From: Methanobrevibacter sp.
GTDB taxonomy: Archaea; Methanobacteriota; Methanobacteria; Methanobacteriales; Methanobacteriaceae
Length of the DNA stretch: 61,797 bases
NCBI GenBank assembly: GCA_017652345.1
Contig: JAGCBE010000509.1
Location: 1 to 61,797 of the forward strand
Reading direction: 5' to 3'
This document shows, piece by piece, positions 14,899 to 23,261 of this stretch. Numbering within the stretch: the stretch's first letter is position 1; each line of letters starts with the position of its first letter. The translations under genes were made by a program, and so were the position numbers. The notes beneath the pieces were generated by a model, which did not search any database, had not been told where the DNA came from, and saw nothing but the letters and a program-made list of their open reading frames with translations.

Positions 14899-15112
14899 CT
14901 ATTTTATTTTCCTCTTTATTAGAACTCTTCAATATTGATTCTAAACTTTTTCTGTCATTTATTGCTGCTTGCCTTACTTGCATCTTAATGTCATTTAACA
15001 TCTCATCAATAAGAATAAATGATATTCCATATTTATTTGGAATATTATTAATGAAATTAGCAAGCTCTTCTTTAGCTTTTATATAGTTAAGCTCAAAAAC
15101 ATAGTTATCCAT
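14891..15112 (-). CDS. Small helical hypothetical protein (73 aa)
   Basis: Predicted all-helical: NYIKAKEELANFINNIPNKY, IDEMLNDIKMQVRQAAIND, ESILKSSNKEENKIDE. It overlaps both neighbours by 8 nt. No motif; it may be a chaperone or adaptor for the fibre-like protein encoded just upstream (weak inference). Confidence 0.6.
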   Translation of the reverse strand: MDNYVFELNYIKAKEELANFINNIPNKYGISFILIDEMLNDIKMQVRQAAINDRKSLESILKSSNKEENKIDE

Positions 15113-16895
15113 TACTTATCGTTAATACTCCGTTATTATTCCACAGTTGTCCAGCAACATTAGGGTCACTTGTTGGTAAACTTGTCATAAATACTTTAGA
15201 ACTACGTATACTAGTAGATGCGTTTGAGTTGCTACCATTTCCTAAAAGTATGCTACCAGATGATTGATTTGTGTTTATTGAGATCGATCTTGAAGCACTC
15301 ATAACAAGTCTGCCATCTGACTCTGTTGTTCCACCTTCAATTTCCCAGCCACGGATATACCCATTAGCAAAATTTATACCAAAACCTGCATTAGTTATAG
15401 TTATATTACAGTTTGGGTCAGAGCCATACATCATAACACCTTTAGTTGTTGCTGAAGTAGTTGAGCCATCATAATGACTAAAACCACCATAATTTGTTAA
15501 AACCCCATCACTATCTGGAGACCAATAGCTCAGCGATATTCTACTCGCATCAATATAACCAGCATCTAACTGTGCACAAGAAATTCTACCTGCAATAATA
15601 GAACCGCCTTGAATAAATGTCTGATTGTTCTGTAAACACCAGTCAGCAGCTCTTCTTAAATACCCGGAAGGAGGTTGAATAATCCAATGAGCACCATCAT
15701 AAATTAAGACTCTTGTTTCATCATCAGTCCAGTTTAAATCATTACCAGATGACTCTTCGCTGTAAACCAATCCATGGAATATATTATTACTATCATAATA
15801 TCCAATAGGTGGTATCACATTTACTGGGGCAGGGAATTGCTCTCCATTAAGCCATAATCTTAAACTACATCCCTCTGTTGATTTATTTCCATGTGTGAAT
15901 TTTATAACGAGAGATGTCCCGTACATCAGAGAACCATCAGAAATACTCATAGCAAGAGCACCTTCATCTGTTAAATACACATCTTTAATAATTGCTTCCT
16001 CACCAGAATCGCACTGACACACAACTTGCTTAGATGAAGCGGCTTGCTGTTCGATGAAATTAAGGTTATTTAAAGCTGCTGAAAACTGTTGACTTAAAAC
16101 ACTTGCTGGTAATGAACCAACTGCTATTTGATCTGCTGTAATAGACCCAGCTTGTATCTTGTCAGCAGTAATAGAACCTGTTGCAATCATACCACCGTTT
16201 ATCAAGGTAGCATCATTTTCTGAGCACCAATTAGCAAGTCTTTGTGAGGCAGAAGTACCAGCCATATTCATTTTTTCATCATAGTATGTAAGTATTAATG
16301 TGTCCCCAGAGACCCAATTGAACACACCAGACAATGGCTGATTTCCTATATAAATTGGACCACTAATAATAGAATTATTAAGTAAATCATTTACTTGCAG
16401 TATTGGATTTTCAGCAGCATTTGCATAATTAAATTTTACTACGAATGAAACACCTGTAAAATCAGATGTTCTTTCTTCCTCAGAAACATTTATCTGAATA
16501 GTTTTAGTAGCTACATTGGCTGTTGTATCACAGGTTGCATAAAAAAGCTTAGATGTATCTATCTTGGAATCTAATTGACCTAAAGCTGTATTTATGTTCC
16601 TAATACTTCCATTTATTTCTTCCTCTAACTGCTCTAACTGAGCTATAGTAGCAAGCCCTTCTGGTAAAGCACTCGCTGGGATAGATAAAATTTGGTCTGC
16701 TGTTACAAAATTTGTAATTGATACGAATTTTCTATTTTCGTAAAAATTTGAAAGAACAGTTTCACCATCACCAATAAATAATAATTTTCTATCTTCTTTT
16801 ATGAGTAAAAAAGGCTCTCCTTTTTCTAAAACCAATGAACCTATAGAAGAATCACTTATTGATTTTTCTGTTCTTTTTAACTGTAAAGTTATCAT
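15105..16895 (-). CDS. Tail fibre / receptor-binding-like protein (596 aa)
   Basis: The N terminus ITLQLKRTEKSISDSSIGSL..LLFIGDGET resembles the first segment of phage fibre proteins. A repeated two-step pattern of NGGMIATGSITADKIQAGSI, then TADQIAVGSLP, and later GGSIIAGRISCAQLDAGYID is typical of tail fibre/appendage proteins. The C terminus closes with GQLWNNNGVLTISNG, a common fibre tip ending. Two similar blocks (around residues 110-230 and 290-430, both ending ...NW/DWC-NDATLI/NQTFIQGG) suggest internal duplication. It is away from the tail operon. Confidence 0.75.
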   Translation of the reverse strand: MITLQLKRTEKSISDSSIGSLVLEKGEPFLLIKEDRKLLFIGDGETVLSNFYENRKFVSITNFVTADQILSIPASALPEGLATIAQLEQLEEEINGSIRNINTALGQLDSKIDTSKLFYATCDTTANVATKTIQINVSEEERTSDFTGVSFVVKFNYANAAENPILQVNDLLNNSIISGPIYIGNQPLSGVFNWVSGDTLILTYYDEKMNMAGTSASQRLANWCSENDATLINGGMIATGSITADKIQAGSITADQIAVGSLPASVLSQQFSAALNNLNFIEQQAASSKQVVCQCDSGEEAIIKDVYLTDEGALAMSISDGSLMYGTSLVIKFTHGNKSTEGCSLRLWLNGEQFPAPVNVIPPIGYYDSNNIFHGLVYSEESSGNDLNWTDDETRVLIYDGAHWIIQPPSGYLRRAADWCLQNNQTFIQGGSIIAGRISCAQLDAGYIDASRISLSYWSPDSDGVLTNYGGFSHYDGSTTSATTKGVMMYGSDPNCNITITNAGFGINFANGYIRGWEIEGGTTESDGRLVMSASRSISINTNQSSGSILLGNGSNSNASTSIRSSKVFMTSLPTSDPNVAGQLWNNNGVLTISNG

Positions 16896-17566
16896 TAACC
16901 ATCTTCCTTCACTTCAATATCTTTATTGTCAATTTTAACATTCTCAATTGAAGCTACTGTCTCACCCTTTTGCACACTCTCCAAAAAGTCTATAGCATCT
17001 GACACTTGTTTAAGCTCTGGGTTTTCTTCAATCTCTTTTTCTATTTCTTTTCTCTTTAAATCTAAAGATTCAAGATACATATTAATAAGCTCAACTCTTT
17101 CATCATCAGAAGCTTTATCAAATTCCTCAGTTATCTCAAGACCAACATCTCTTAAAGTTAAACCATCTAAATGGTCAACTGCATGCTGAAAAACAATAGC
17201 AGCTTGTCCAAGCATTTGACGAGATTCTATCTTTCCAAGAGGTGTTTGATACATAACTCTAACATCATTAGCCCTTGGTCTAATATATTCCCCATCTAAG
17301 CTATTACATTTTTCTCTGGATAATTCGAATCCTTTTGTTTCTGAAATAACAGGATTTACAAAACTTCTGAGATTGCCATTAAAGTTAATGACAAAAACTC
17401 TAATAGGAACATCAATTTGTGGGGCAGTAAGATAAACTAAATTCTTTTCTCTAATAGTATCTTTCAAAGATATAATAGTATCTCTGACTAATTTATTATC
17501 TTTCTTTAAATCAATTTCATCTGCTCTTTGTCCGAGCTTATCTAAATCTTTAATAATTTCAATCAC
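16895..17566 (-). CDS. Peptide deformylase-like protein, catalytic Glu missing (223 aa)
   Basis: Three deformylase signatures can be aligned: LVYLTAPQIDVPIRVFVI (motif 1, normally GxGxAAPQ), REKCNSLDGEY (motif 2, Cys kept), and VFQHAVDHLDGLTL (motif 3). Motif 3 should be HExxH but reads HAVDH: both metal His are kept and the catalytic Glu is Ala. An extra acidic coiled tail of about 75 residues follows. It is therefore probably not an ordinary deformylase; a binding or structural role next to the fibre gene is possible. Confidence 0.78.
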   Translation of the reverse strand: MIEIIKDLDKLGQRADEIDLKKDNKLVRDTIISLKDTIREKNLVYLTAPQIDVPIRVFVINFNGNLRSFVNPVISETKGFELSREKCNSLDGEYIRPRANDVRVMYQTPLGKIESRQMLGQAAIVFQHAVDHLDGLTLRDVGLEITEEFDKASDDERVELINMYLESLDLKRKEIEKEIEENPELKQVSDAIDFLESVQKGETVASIENVKIDNKDIEVKEDG

Positions 17567-17863
17567 TTATTTATCTTCCTCTTCATCTTCAACATATTCG
17601 TATTCTGTTACTACTAATTTATACAAATCTTCATCAAAATCGGCAATTAATGTTAATTGATAGTCATCATAGAGATATGATATATTAGCACTGTGCTGAT
17701 TCAACAGAGAACTATCATCTAACTCCTCAACACTGTTATTATTATCAAGAAGCGAATAAATCCTGCCAAAATCGTCAGAATCATATATATCTACAACATA
17801 TGACCCATCTTTAGAATAACTGCCCTCTAAATAAATATTTAACTTTCTTAACACACTTTCCAC
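17567..17863 (-). CDS. Acidic hypothetical protein (98 aa)
   Basis: The start is GTG (VESVLRKLNIYLEG), about 10 nt after GGAG; no ATG is available in frame. Beta-rich and strongly acidic (DIYDSDDFGRIYSLLD, DDYQLTLIADFDEDLY, VEDEEEDK). It abuts the deformylase-like gene by one base. Unrecognised. Confidence 0.6.
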   Translation of the reverse strand: MESVLRKLNIYLEGSYSKDGSYVVDIYDSDDFGRIYSLLDNNNSVEELDDSSLLNQHSANISYLYDDYQLTLIADFDEDLYKLVVTEYEYVEDEEEDK

Positions 17864-17921
17864 AAATTTTCATCTCCATATTACAATATAATTTAGCTAT
17901 TTCATAAGAAATTGAAGAAAT

Positions 17922-18242
17922 TTATTTCAAAGTTCTAAGCGAACTTAAAACTTTCTCATTATCTTCTACATTTTTACATGTGGGCACTTTATTTTTATTT
18001 TCTCTTCGTTTAACAATTTTTACCTTCTTCTCTTTATTTGGAAGATTAAGGAGATACATCATATAACTCCAAGTCATATAGTTATTTTTTAATGGTTCTA
18101 TGATTTTCTTAAAATTATCAAACCTCTCAGGTTCAACTAAACCCTTGTTACACTCATTTTCAAAATCTTTCAACTCATTCAGCATATCCTTATACTGATT
18201 TGCTACTTTATCAAAATATTCTACAACATGTCTTTTAGCCAT
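17922..18242 (-). CDS. Basic helical hypothetical protein (106 aa)
   Basis: MAKRHVVEYFDKVANQYKDM begins a long helical protein; the C-terminal third is lysine/arginine-rich (EKKVKIVKRRENKNKVPTCK), suggesting nucleic acid or acidic partner binding. Its ATG overlaps the stop of the preceding small gene. No family recognised. Confidence 0.62.
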   Translation of the reverse strand: MAKRHVVEYFDKVANQYKDMLNELKDFENECNKGLVEPERFDNFKKIIEPLKNNYMTWSYMMYLLNLPNKEKKVKIVKRRENKNKVPTCKNVEDNEKVLSSLRTLK

Positions 18243-18442
18243 TATTCTAAATCCTTTACATCAATTTCTTCTGTGTCTTCTGTTCTATACCACCTAAAAC
18301 TAACCTCTCCACATCTTTTACATTTAACAACCTCAACATCAACATTTTTGTAATATTCCATTGTTTCAAAAAGACATGGACTAAGCTCATTTACTCCATC
18401 TGGGAATATTTTAATACCCCCATCAAACTTACATCTACACAT
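18242..18442 (-). CDS. Small zinc-knuckle protein (66 aa)
   Basis: MCRCKFDGGIKIFPDG, then VVKCKRCGEVSFRWYR: two CxC/CxxC pairs suited to a single zinc site. Acidic tail (TEDTEEIDVKDLE). It overlaps the 3' end of thyX by 8 nt and is probably coupled to it. Confidence 0.65.
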   Translation of the reverse strand: MCRCKFDGGIKIFPDGVNELSPCLFETMEYYKNVDVEVVKCKRCGEVSFRWYRTEDTEEIDVKDLE

Positions 18443-19412
18443 TTCTATATTCCCTTGAATTTATGTCTATGTTCAAAATATTTTCTATATTAAGCGGATG
18501 ATTTCTCATCTGAGCCTTAATTAAATAGTTAATCTTTTCTGCAACTACTTTTATATCTGGGTGTGGATTACCAGTTGTACCCTTATATCGTAAATTAAGG
18601 ATATGTATATATTCTTTTAAATTTGTTGTTATAATAATTTCTGTCTTTAAGGCTGTTGGAAGAACTGCTCTTGCTTGTTGTGGAGACTCACCACATTCTT
18701 CAATAAGTTCTTTATAACATTTCTCTGCATGTTCAAATGCATCTTGATATATTTCCTGTACATAATGTGGTTTTGCATAATAACCACTTGGCAGTGCTAT
18801 AGAAATTCCATCTTTGTAATTTACATATCTTGTGCTTTCTTGTGCAAAACTACATGGTCTATGTCTTACTAATTCATGCGTAACACCTCTGTCAGTTATA
18901 ATTCTGAATGTGAAATAGATGTGCTCAATAAGTTCTTTCACATTAAAGTTAATATATTCCTTTTCAACATCTATAATTCTAACATCAACGTAATCAAATA
19001 ATTCTAAAGCACTTGGATTAATATTATAACACACATCTGGGTATTCCTTATAAATAGCTCTATAAATAGGGTCATTTATTCCCCTTTGACAAATAGCTCT
19101 AACACTTGCAGAGGCAATCACTCTATTTCTATAACCCTTTTTATCCTTTATGATTTCAGAAGTTACATGAAAATAATTATCTCTTCTTAAAAATTCAGTA
19201 TATACAGCAGAATCATCGTAAATCTCAAACACAAATACCTTATGCTCAAGCATAGCTGTATGTGTGCTCTTTATAAGTCCTCTCACAAACTTCTTTGCGC
19301 TATCATCTGTAATTTTAGACTCAGACTTATAACAAACACGCCCAGCTAGTTCTATTTTCTTGTATGGGTCTTTTTCTTCAATTAAAGTAACATTTGGCTC
19401 AATAAACTTCAT
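18435..19412 (-). CDS. thyX: FAD-dependent thymidylate synthase ThyX (325 aa)
   Basis: RHRPCSFAQESTRYVNY is the ThyX motif (RHRxxSxxxxSxRY); upstream HTAMLEHKVFVFEI and downstream RAVLPTALKTEIIITTNLKE, NLR and AQMRNHPL complete the family pattern. It methylates dUMP to dTMP using FAD and methylene-tetrahydrofolate. At 325 residues it is longer than the usual 220-250, with an insert around residues 95-160. It sits in the nucleotide metabolism block with nrdD. Confidence 0.93.
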   Translation of the reverse strand: MKFIEPNVTLIEEKDPYKKIELAGRVCYKSESKITDDSAKKFVRGLIKSTHTAMLEHKVFVFEIYDDSAVYTEFLRRDNYFHVTSEIIKDKKGYRNRVIASASVRAICQRGINDPIYRAIYKEYPDVCYNINPSALELFDYVDVRIIDVEKEYINFNVKELIEHIYFTFRIITDRGVTHELVRHRPCSFAQESTRYVNYKDGISIALPSGYYAKPHYVQEIYQDAFEHAEKCYKELIEECGESPQQARAVLPTALKTEIIITTNLKEYIHILNLRYKGTTGNPHPDIKVVAEKINYLIKAQMRNHPLNIENILNIDINSREYRNV

Positions 19413-19413
19413 G

Positions 19414-20148
19414 TCAGTTCTCCTCTAAAACATATACATTTATTTTCTTACTAAAACTTGTGCAAGCATCCAAAGCAACTATTCCAGTATCTATAAAGGG
19501 CCCAAAATCTGCTGTTTTCCCAAACTCACAATCACCACTTTGATGGTATCTATAGTTGCCAAAACTAGTATGCCAATGCCCACAGAAGATAGTTTTATTT
19601 TTTTCTCTTATACCGCTTTTCCAAGCTTCCATTCCATTTAACCATCTATACGGTTTCCAGTCATGCACTTCTCTCCATTTTTCATTTTTAGACCACTCAT
19701 GACTAACACCGCTCCAACTTTCCCAATAAAAACAAGGAATCCAACCATGGACAAAGATAGCAGTTTTTGTTTCAAAATAATCTATTATAGATGATATATA
19801 ATCATTATAATCTTTATCATTTTTCATAGCTTCAAATTCATCGTCTATGCTATTTCTTTTTAAATCAATTATTGTATCATATGTTCCATTATGTAAGTCA
19901 TGTGCTCTTGGATAACCAGCATCCAACATATCTTCCATTAAATCTTCATGGTTTCCACGAATTAGTATTTTTCTTTCAAGAGAATTTACAAACTGCAAAC
20001 ATTCTCTTGGCTGCTTCCCTCTATCAAGTAAATCACCCAAAGAAACAAAAATATGCCCAGGATTATTCTTATCGAAACCAGCATCATCTAATGCTTCTTT
20101 CAATATATTGAAAAATCCGTGGACATCGGAAACAATGTAATAAGTCAT
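19414..20148 (-). CDS. PP2A/lambda-type metallophosphatase (244 aa)
   Basis: All metal-site motifs are present: YIVSDVHGFF, VSLGDLLDRG, LIRGNHEDL, FVHGWIP and FCGHWHTSFG. This is the pattern of lambda phage protein phosphatase and related Ser/Thr phosphatases. The target is unknown. It stops one base before the thyX ATG. Confidence 0.88.
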   Translation of the reverse strand: MTYYIVSDVHGFFNILKEALDDAGFDKNNPGHIFVSLGDLLDRGKQPRECLQFVNSLERKILIRGNHEDLMEDMLDAGYPRAHDLHNGTYDTIIDLKRNSIDDEFEAMKNDKDYNDYISSIIDYFETKTAIFVHGWIPCFYWESWSGVSHEWSKNEKWREVHDWKPYRWLNGMEAWKSGIREKNKTIFCGHWHTSFGNYRYHQSGDCEFGKTADFGPFIDTGIVALDACTSFSKKINVYVLEEN

Positions 20149-20178
20149 ATTATCTAAACCTCTTCTTCAAAATTTATT

Positions 20179-20256
20179 TGGTGGAGCATGCAGGAGTCAA
20201 ACCTTTATAGCCCTTTTCTATATCGTCATATAGAACTGCTCTCGGAGCTATGCCCC
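20179..20256 (-). tRNA. Degenerate tRNA-like element
   Basis: The minus strand has a 7-bp acceptor stem GGGGCAT/ATGCTCC with one G-U pair, followed by ACCA, and AGCTC...GAGC at the D-arm position. The T loop TTTGACT sits in GGTTTGACTCC. The D loop is only 3 nt, the anticodon arm is a longer perfect hairpin with an even loop, and the T stem has only three pairs. It is probably a decayed or altered tRNA rather than a working one. Total 78 nt. Confidence 0.4.
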
Positions 20257-20262
20257 ATATTT

Positions 20263-20295
20263 GAAGATACTAATTGTGCACTTATTAGTATCTTC
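20263..20295. other. 12-bp perfect hairpin
   Basis: Arms 20263-20274 and 20284-20295 (GAAGATACTAAT and its complement) enclose a 9-nt loop, immediately 5' of the tRNA-like element. No T run follows on the minus strand, so it is not a standard terminator in that direction. It may be an RNase processing site. Confidence 0.6.
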
Positions 20296-20331
20296 TTATT
20301 CATAGTATTAAGTTTACAAAATCTATATTAA

Positions 20332-20823
20332 TCAAAAATATTTATCAAACAGGTCAAAAAGTGAACTAAACCCAGAAAACGCCTTTTCATAAGTTCTAAA
20401 ATATTTATCAGCCTTTTCACCTGTATAATTTACCTTATACTGTCCAAACTTCTTATTAAAATCTGCAACAGCTTCATTATTTTCTTTTTCAGCAAGCTTA
20501 ATAGCTTCACCAGCTTCTTTAAGAATGTCTCTACCATCATTAATAGCTACAGACAAAATTTCCTTAGCTTTTTCATAAGCCTTATCATAAATTTCCTTAG
20601 CTTTCTTTTCAGCTAACTCATAATTGTCATAGGCTTTGGCGAGTCTTTCCATAGACTTTTCAATTCTTTCAGAAGCTTCTTTCTTTTGAGCACTAAGCTC
20701 ATTGACTCTCTGTTTCTTAAGCTCTTCTTCTCTCTTTTGCTTTTCAATAAAAAGCTTCTCAGCCTCAAGGCATTCTTTTTCGGAATCATAAAATTCCTTT
20801 GTAATTTCAGACATATACTTCAT
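20332..20823 (-). CDS. Coiled-coil protein (163 aa)
   Basis: Almost wholly charged heptad-like helix from residues 5 to 125 (EKECLEAEKLFIEKQKREEE, ERIEKSMERLAKAYDNYELA, KAKEIYDKAYEKAKEILS), ending in an aromatic tip (YEKAFSGFSSLFDLFDKYF). No membrane segment. AAAGGA lies about 10 nt before the ATG. Role unknown. It has its own promoter-like sequence upstream. Confidence 0.7.
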   Translation of the reverse strand: MKYMSEITKEFYDSEKECLEAEKLFIEKQKREEELKKQRVNELSAQKKEASERIEKSMERLAKAYDNYELAEKKAKEIYDKAYEKAKEILSVAINDGRDILKEAGEAIKLAEKENNEAVADFNKKFGQYKVNYTGEKADKYFRTYEKAFSGFSSLFDLFDKYF

Positions 20824-20873
20824 TCTATAACATTTCCTTTCATTTGGGACTTACCATATAGGACTTACCCTTT

Positions 20874-20902
20874 ATTTTATTATATTATATATGTAAACTC
20901 AA
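20874..20902 (-). promoter_or_regulatory. Weak promoter P9 (TTGAGT-N17-TAAAAT)
   Basis: TTGAGT at 20902-20897 and TAAAAT at 20879-20874, 17-nt spacer; the upstream TAG of the family is replaced by AGTA. Two copies of GGTAAGTCC (20869-20861 and 20855-20847) lie in the leader before the ATG at 20823, possibly a binding site for a regulator. Confidence 0.45.
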
Positions 20903-21013
20903 TACTTTTATAATAATTGGCTGTTAGTCCTACCATTTAACTAAGACCGTACAAATTGTTTTGAGATACAATCCAATAGCTATCATTGGGCACTCTCTTA
21001 GCACCAACTATCT

Positions 21014-22228
21014 TCAATCTAACACGATTCTGTGGATAGAATCAATAACATTATCTGGTGCAACAATGATGAGATTTTGAGATGGTGTGGACTTCTTTCT
21101 AAGCTTAGTGGCATAAAAATCAGTTCCCATCAAACTGCCATTCTGCAACACAATACAATTAGTATCTTCACCAGCAGCAAAACTATGATTATGTGCTGTT
21201 AAAATCAAATCATAAGTACGCCCAGTCATAAGTGATATTCTTTCAACAACATTTTGCAAAGTATCGTTATCACCATGGACACCCGCAATAAGATGACCAG
21301 CGCAATTAAACTCTACAATATCTCCACCATACTTATCGCTGTTATGGATAATAATTCTACTACTGTTCTTAAATCTTTCAACTAAGTACCAATGAATGAT
21401 TCTAACGAGTGATTCAAGATTTATAGCATCCTTTTTATTCGGATCAAGTCTTGAGTGATTATCTAGACAGTCATAATATTCAATATTGAAGTAAGCAGAA
21501 AGATTATTAATAAACTCAGCTAAGATTTCAGCAACATCCATAGTTTGTGTAACTACATCATATCGATTTTGCAATCTGAGAGAAAGATGAATATACCCAG
21601 AAATTAAATCAGAAAGATTTACAATATGTAGTGTATTAATCTTATCCTTACATTTTCTAATTACTTCTTCTTGAAGCTTATTCACACGCTTAATACAGGT
21701 TTCAGGGTCAAACTTATTCCAATAATTATCAACCTCTATGCCATAGTGCCAATCAGATAACTGCAAAATTGCACTGTTCTTTGAAAAAACTCTTGTATAA
21801 TAATCAGTGGAAAGAATCTTTCCCTTATACATAACTTCTGCATATTCTCTAGCAATCTCTTTAAGGGTTTCTTCTCTTGCTAATTGTCTAATATATGCAT
21901 TATTTTGTACAAGCTCATCTGTAAGCTTTACTCGTTCTTTCTTAATTTTATGTAGAATTTTATCCTCATCTGTAATTTCTTTAACATAACCACGATCATT
22001 ATTTTGTATGTCTATAGTAGAAACAGGTGTATCTTTTATACTATCAAAAGCATCTTTAAGAAGTCTGTTATATCTCTTTCTACAGTAGTCATCTGTCAAT
22101 CCGCTATCATAATTAAATTCTTCCGATAAAATTTCTGCAATCTCTCTCCATGTTCTTAAATCGGAAAACTTTAAGTTTCCTAATTCCAACAGTCTTTTAT
22201 CAAAATCTTTATTATTAATCTTTATCAT
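21014..22228 (-). CDS. Calcineurin-like metallophosphoesterase (404 aa)
   Basis: The C-terminal two thirds carry ILQLSDWHYG, VNLSDLISG, CLDNHSRLD, AGVHGD and LTAHNHSFAAG, the metal ligands of the calcineurin superfamily. The N terminus looks like a winged-helix/HTH module (LRTWREIAEILSEEFNYDSG, DYCRKRYNRLL), joined by a basic helix. This architecture is known from Firmicute phages but the substrate is unclear; DNA or a nucleotide is plausible. Confidence 0.8.
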   Translation of the reverse strand: MIKINNKDFDKRLLELGNLKFSDLRTWREIAEILSEEFNYDSGLTDDYCRKRYNRLLKDAFDSIKDTPVSTIDIQNNDRGYVKEITDEDKILHKIKKERVKLTDELVQNNAYIRQLAREETLKEIAREYAEVMYKGKILSTDYYTRVFSKNSAILQLSDWHYGIEVDNYWNKFDPETCIKRVNKLQEEVIRKCKDKINTLHIVNLSDLISGYIHLSLRLQNRYDVVTQTMDVAEILAEFINNLSAYFNIEYYDCLDNHSRLDPNKKDAINLESLVRIIHWYLVERFKNSSRIIIHNSDKYGGDIVEFNCAGHLIAGVHGDNDTLQNVVERISLMTGRTYDLILTAHNHSFAAGEDTNCIVLQNGSLMGTDFYATKLRKKSTPSQNLIIVAPDNVIDSIHRIVLD

Positions 22229-22706
22229 TTATTTCCTCAACTTCATCATTAATATCTATTACTTGATTGTTATTTTTAGCTCTTTCCAATATAGCTCTAA
22301 CAGAATCAATAATTTTTTCTTTTGATTCTCTGTTAAACCCGCCATCAATATTTACATTTACCTGTGTATTATTTTGAATAATAGGCATATTAATATTTTC
22401 TGGTGATATATCAGACTTATCTATAGCTGTTCTAACAGCAACAAGATAGTCTAACAAATCTTTATTAGAAAATTCACCAGATTTTTTATCTAATCGTTCA
22501 ACCATCTGCAAAGATATTCTGTCAAGCAGCCTACTATAAATATCTGCTCTAACTATATTCTTTTTACTCTGATTTACATTAAATAAACCTACTAAATCTT
22601 TTAATTTATCAGAATCTTCTTCACCAACTATCTTAGTAACAAGCTCTTCTGACTTTTTATCAAGATTTTCTACACCGTTTTTTACAACTAAATCAGTGCT
22701 TTCCAT
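22215..22706 (-). CDS. Hypothetical helical protein (163 aa)
   Basis: ATG at 22706 has GAGGTG 7 nt upstream, so MESTDLVVKNG is chosen over a TTG 6 nt earlier. Helices around residues 15-95, then an Asn/Gln-rich linker (IIQNNTQVNVNIDGGF), then one more helix (RESKEKIIDSVRAILERAKN) and an acidic tail. I have seen similar proteins beside this metallophosphoesterase in gut phages, without a known role. Overlaps the next gene by 14 nt. Confidence 0.65.
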   Translation of the reverse strand: MESTDLVVKNGVENLDKKSEELVTKIVGEEDSDKLKDLVGLFNVNQSKKNIVRADIYSRLLDRISLQMVERLDKKSGEFSNKDLLDYLVAVRTAIDKSDISPENINMPIIQNNTQVNVNIDGGFNRESKEKIIDSVRAILERAKNNNQVIDINDEVEEINDKD

Positions 22707-22717
22707 CGGCAAACACC

Positions 22718-23056
22718 TCAGAACAATTCTTTATATACTGTATTAACTTTGTTTATAAGAGATTTCTCAATATCATCTATAACGGGGCTTTTTCCAGTTA
22801 AAACTGTATTTAATATTCCACTTTCCAGTTTAGATGATGGTTCAAATCTATACTTTATTTCATTATTAGAAATATTGATAAATAAATTTCCTAAGCCAAT
22901 ATCTATACAAGCACAGTCTGATTTTGCAACTTTGAGTTCCTGAATATCGTGGCAAATACAGTTAACTCCTTGATTAACCAATCTGTCTATTGATACTCTT
23001 TGAACAGTTGTTAATTGAGAAATATCATCCAATAAATCACTTTTAATAATATCCAA
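22718..23056 (-). CDS. Hypothetical protein (112 aa)
   Basis: N-terminal helix with LTTVQRVSIDRLVNQG, a central beta part with two Cys (CICHDIQELKVAKSDCACID) and IGLGNLFINISNNEIKYRFE. No family recognised; it may be a small structural or DNA-associated protein. Part of the string of unknowns downstream of gp46/47. Confidence 0.62.
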   Translation of the reverse strand: MDIIKSDLLDDISQLTTVQRVSIDRLVNQGVNCICHDIQELKVAKSDCACIDIGLGNLFINISNNEIKYRFEPSSKLESGILNTVLTGKSPVIDDIEKSLINKVNTVYKELF

Positions 23057-23060
23057 TTTA

Positions 23061-23261
23061 TCACTCCTTAAGTTTATTAGACTGTTTCATAACCCTAAGT
23101 GAATCTCTTTTCATTAGTACATCTAAACTATAGTTCAATTGATTATAATAAACCTCAAGAGACTTATCTAATCTTTCTTTTATATACATTTCTAACAATG
23201 AATTTTTATCTCTTTTATATTTAGATAAATCATTAATCATTCTATTCAATTTTTTTAACAT
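23061..23261 (-). CDS. Small basic helical protein (66 aa)
   Basis: Lys/Arg/Leu-rich with one long amphipathic helix (MLKKLNRMINDLSKYKRDKN, SLDVLMKRDSLRVMKQSNKL). It shares one base with the gene upstream. Nothing more can be said from sequence. Confidence 0.6.
   Translation of the reverse strand: MLKKLNRMINDLSKYKRDKNSLLEMYIKERLDKSLEVYYNQLNYSLDVLMKRDSLRVMKQSNKLKE

Noticed and set aside
17840..17890. A small ORF beginning ATGAAAATTTGT (MKICGKC...) overlapping the GTG start at 17863
   Set aside because: It ends after 20 codons and overlaps a better-supported frame; no further evidence for expression.
20263..20295. Terminator for the coiled-coil gene
   Set aside because: The hairpin is strong but no T run follows on the transcribed strand; kept only as a hairpin.
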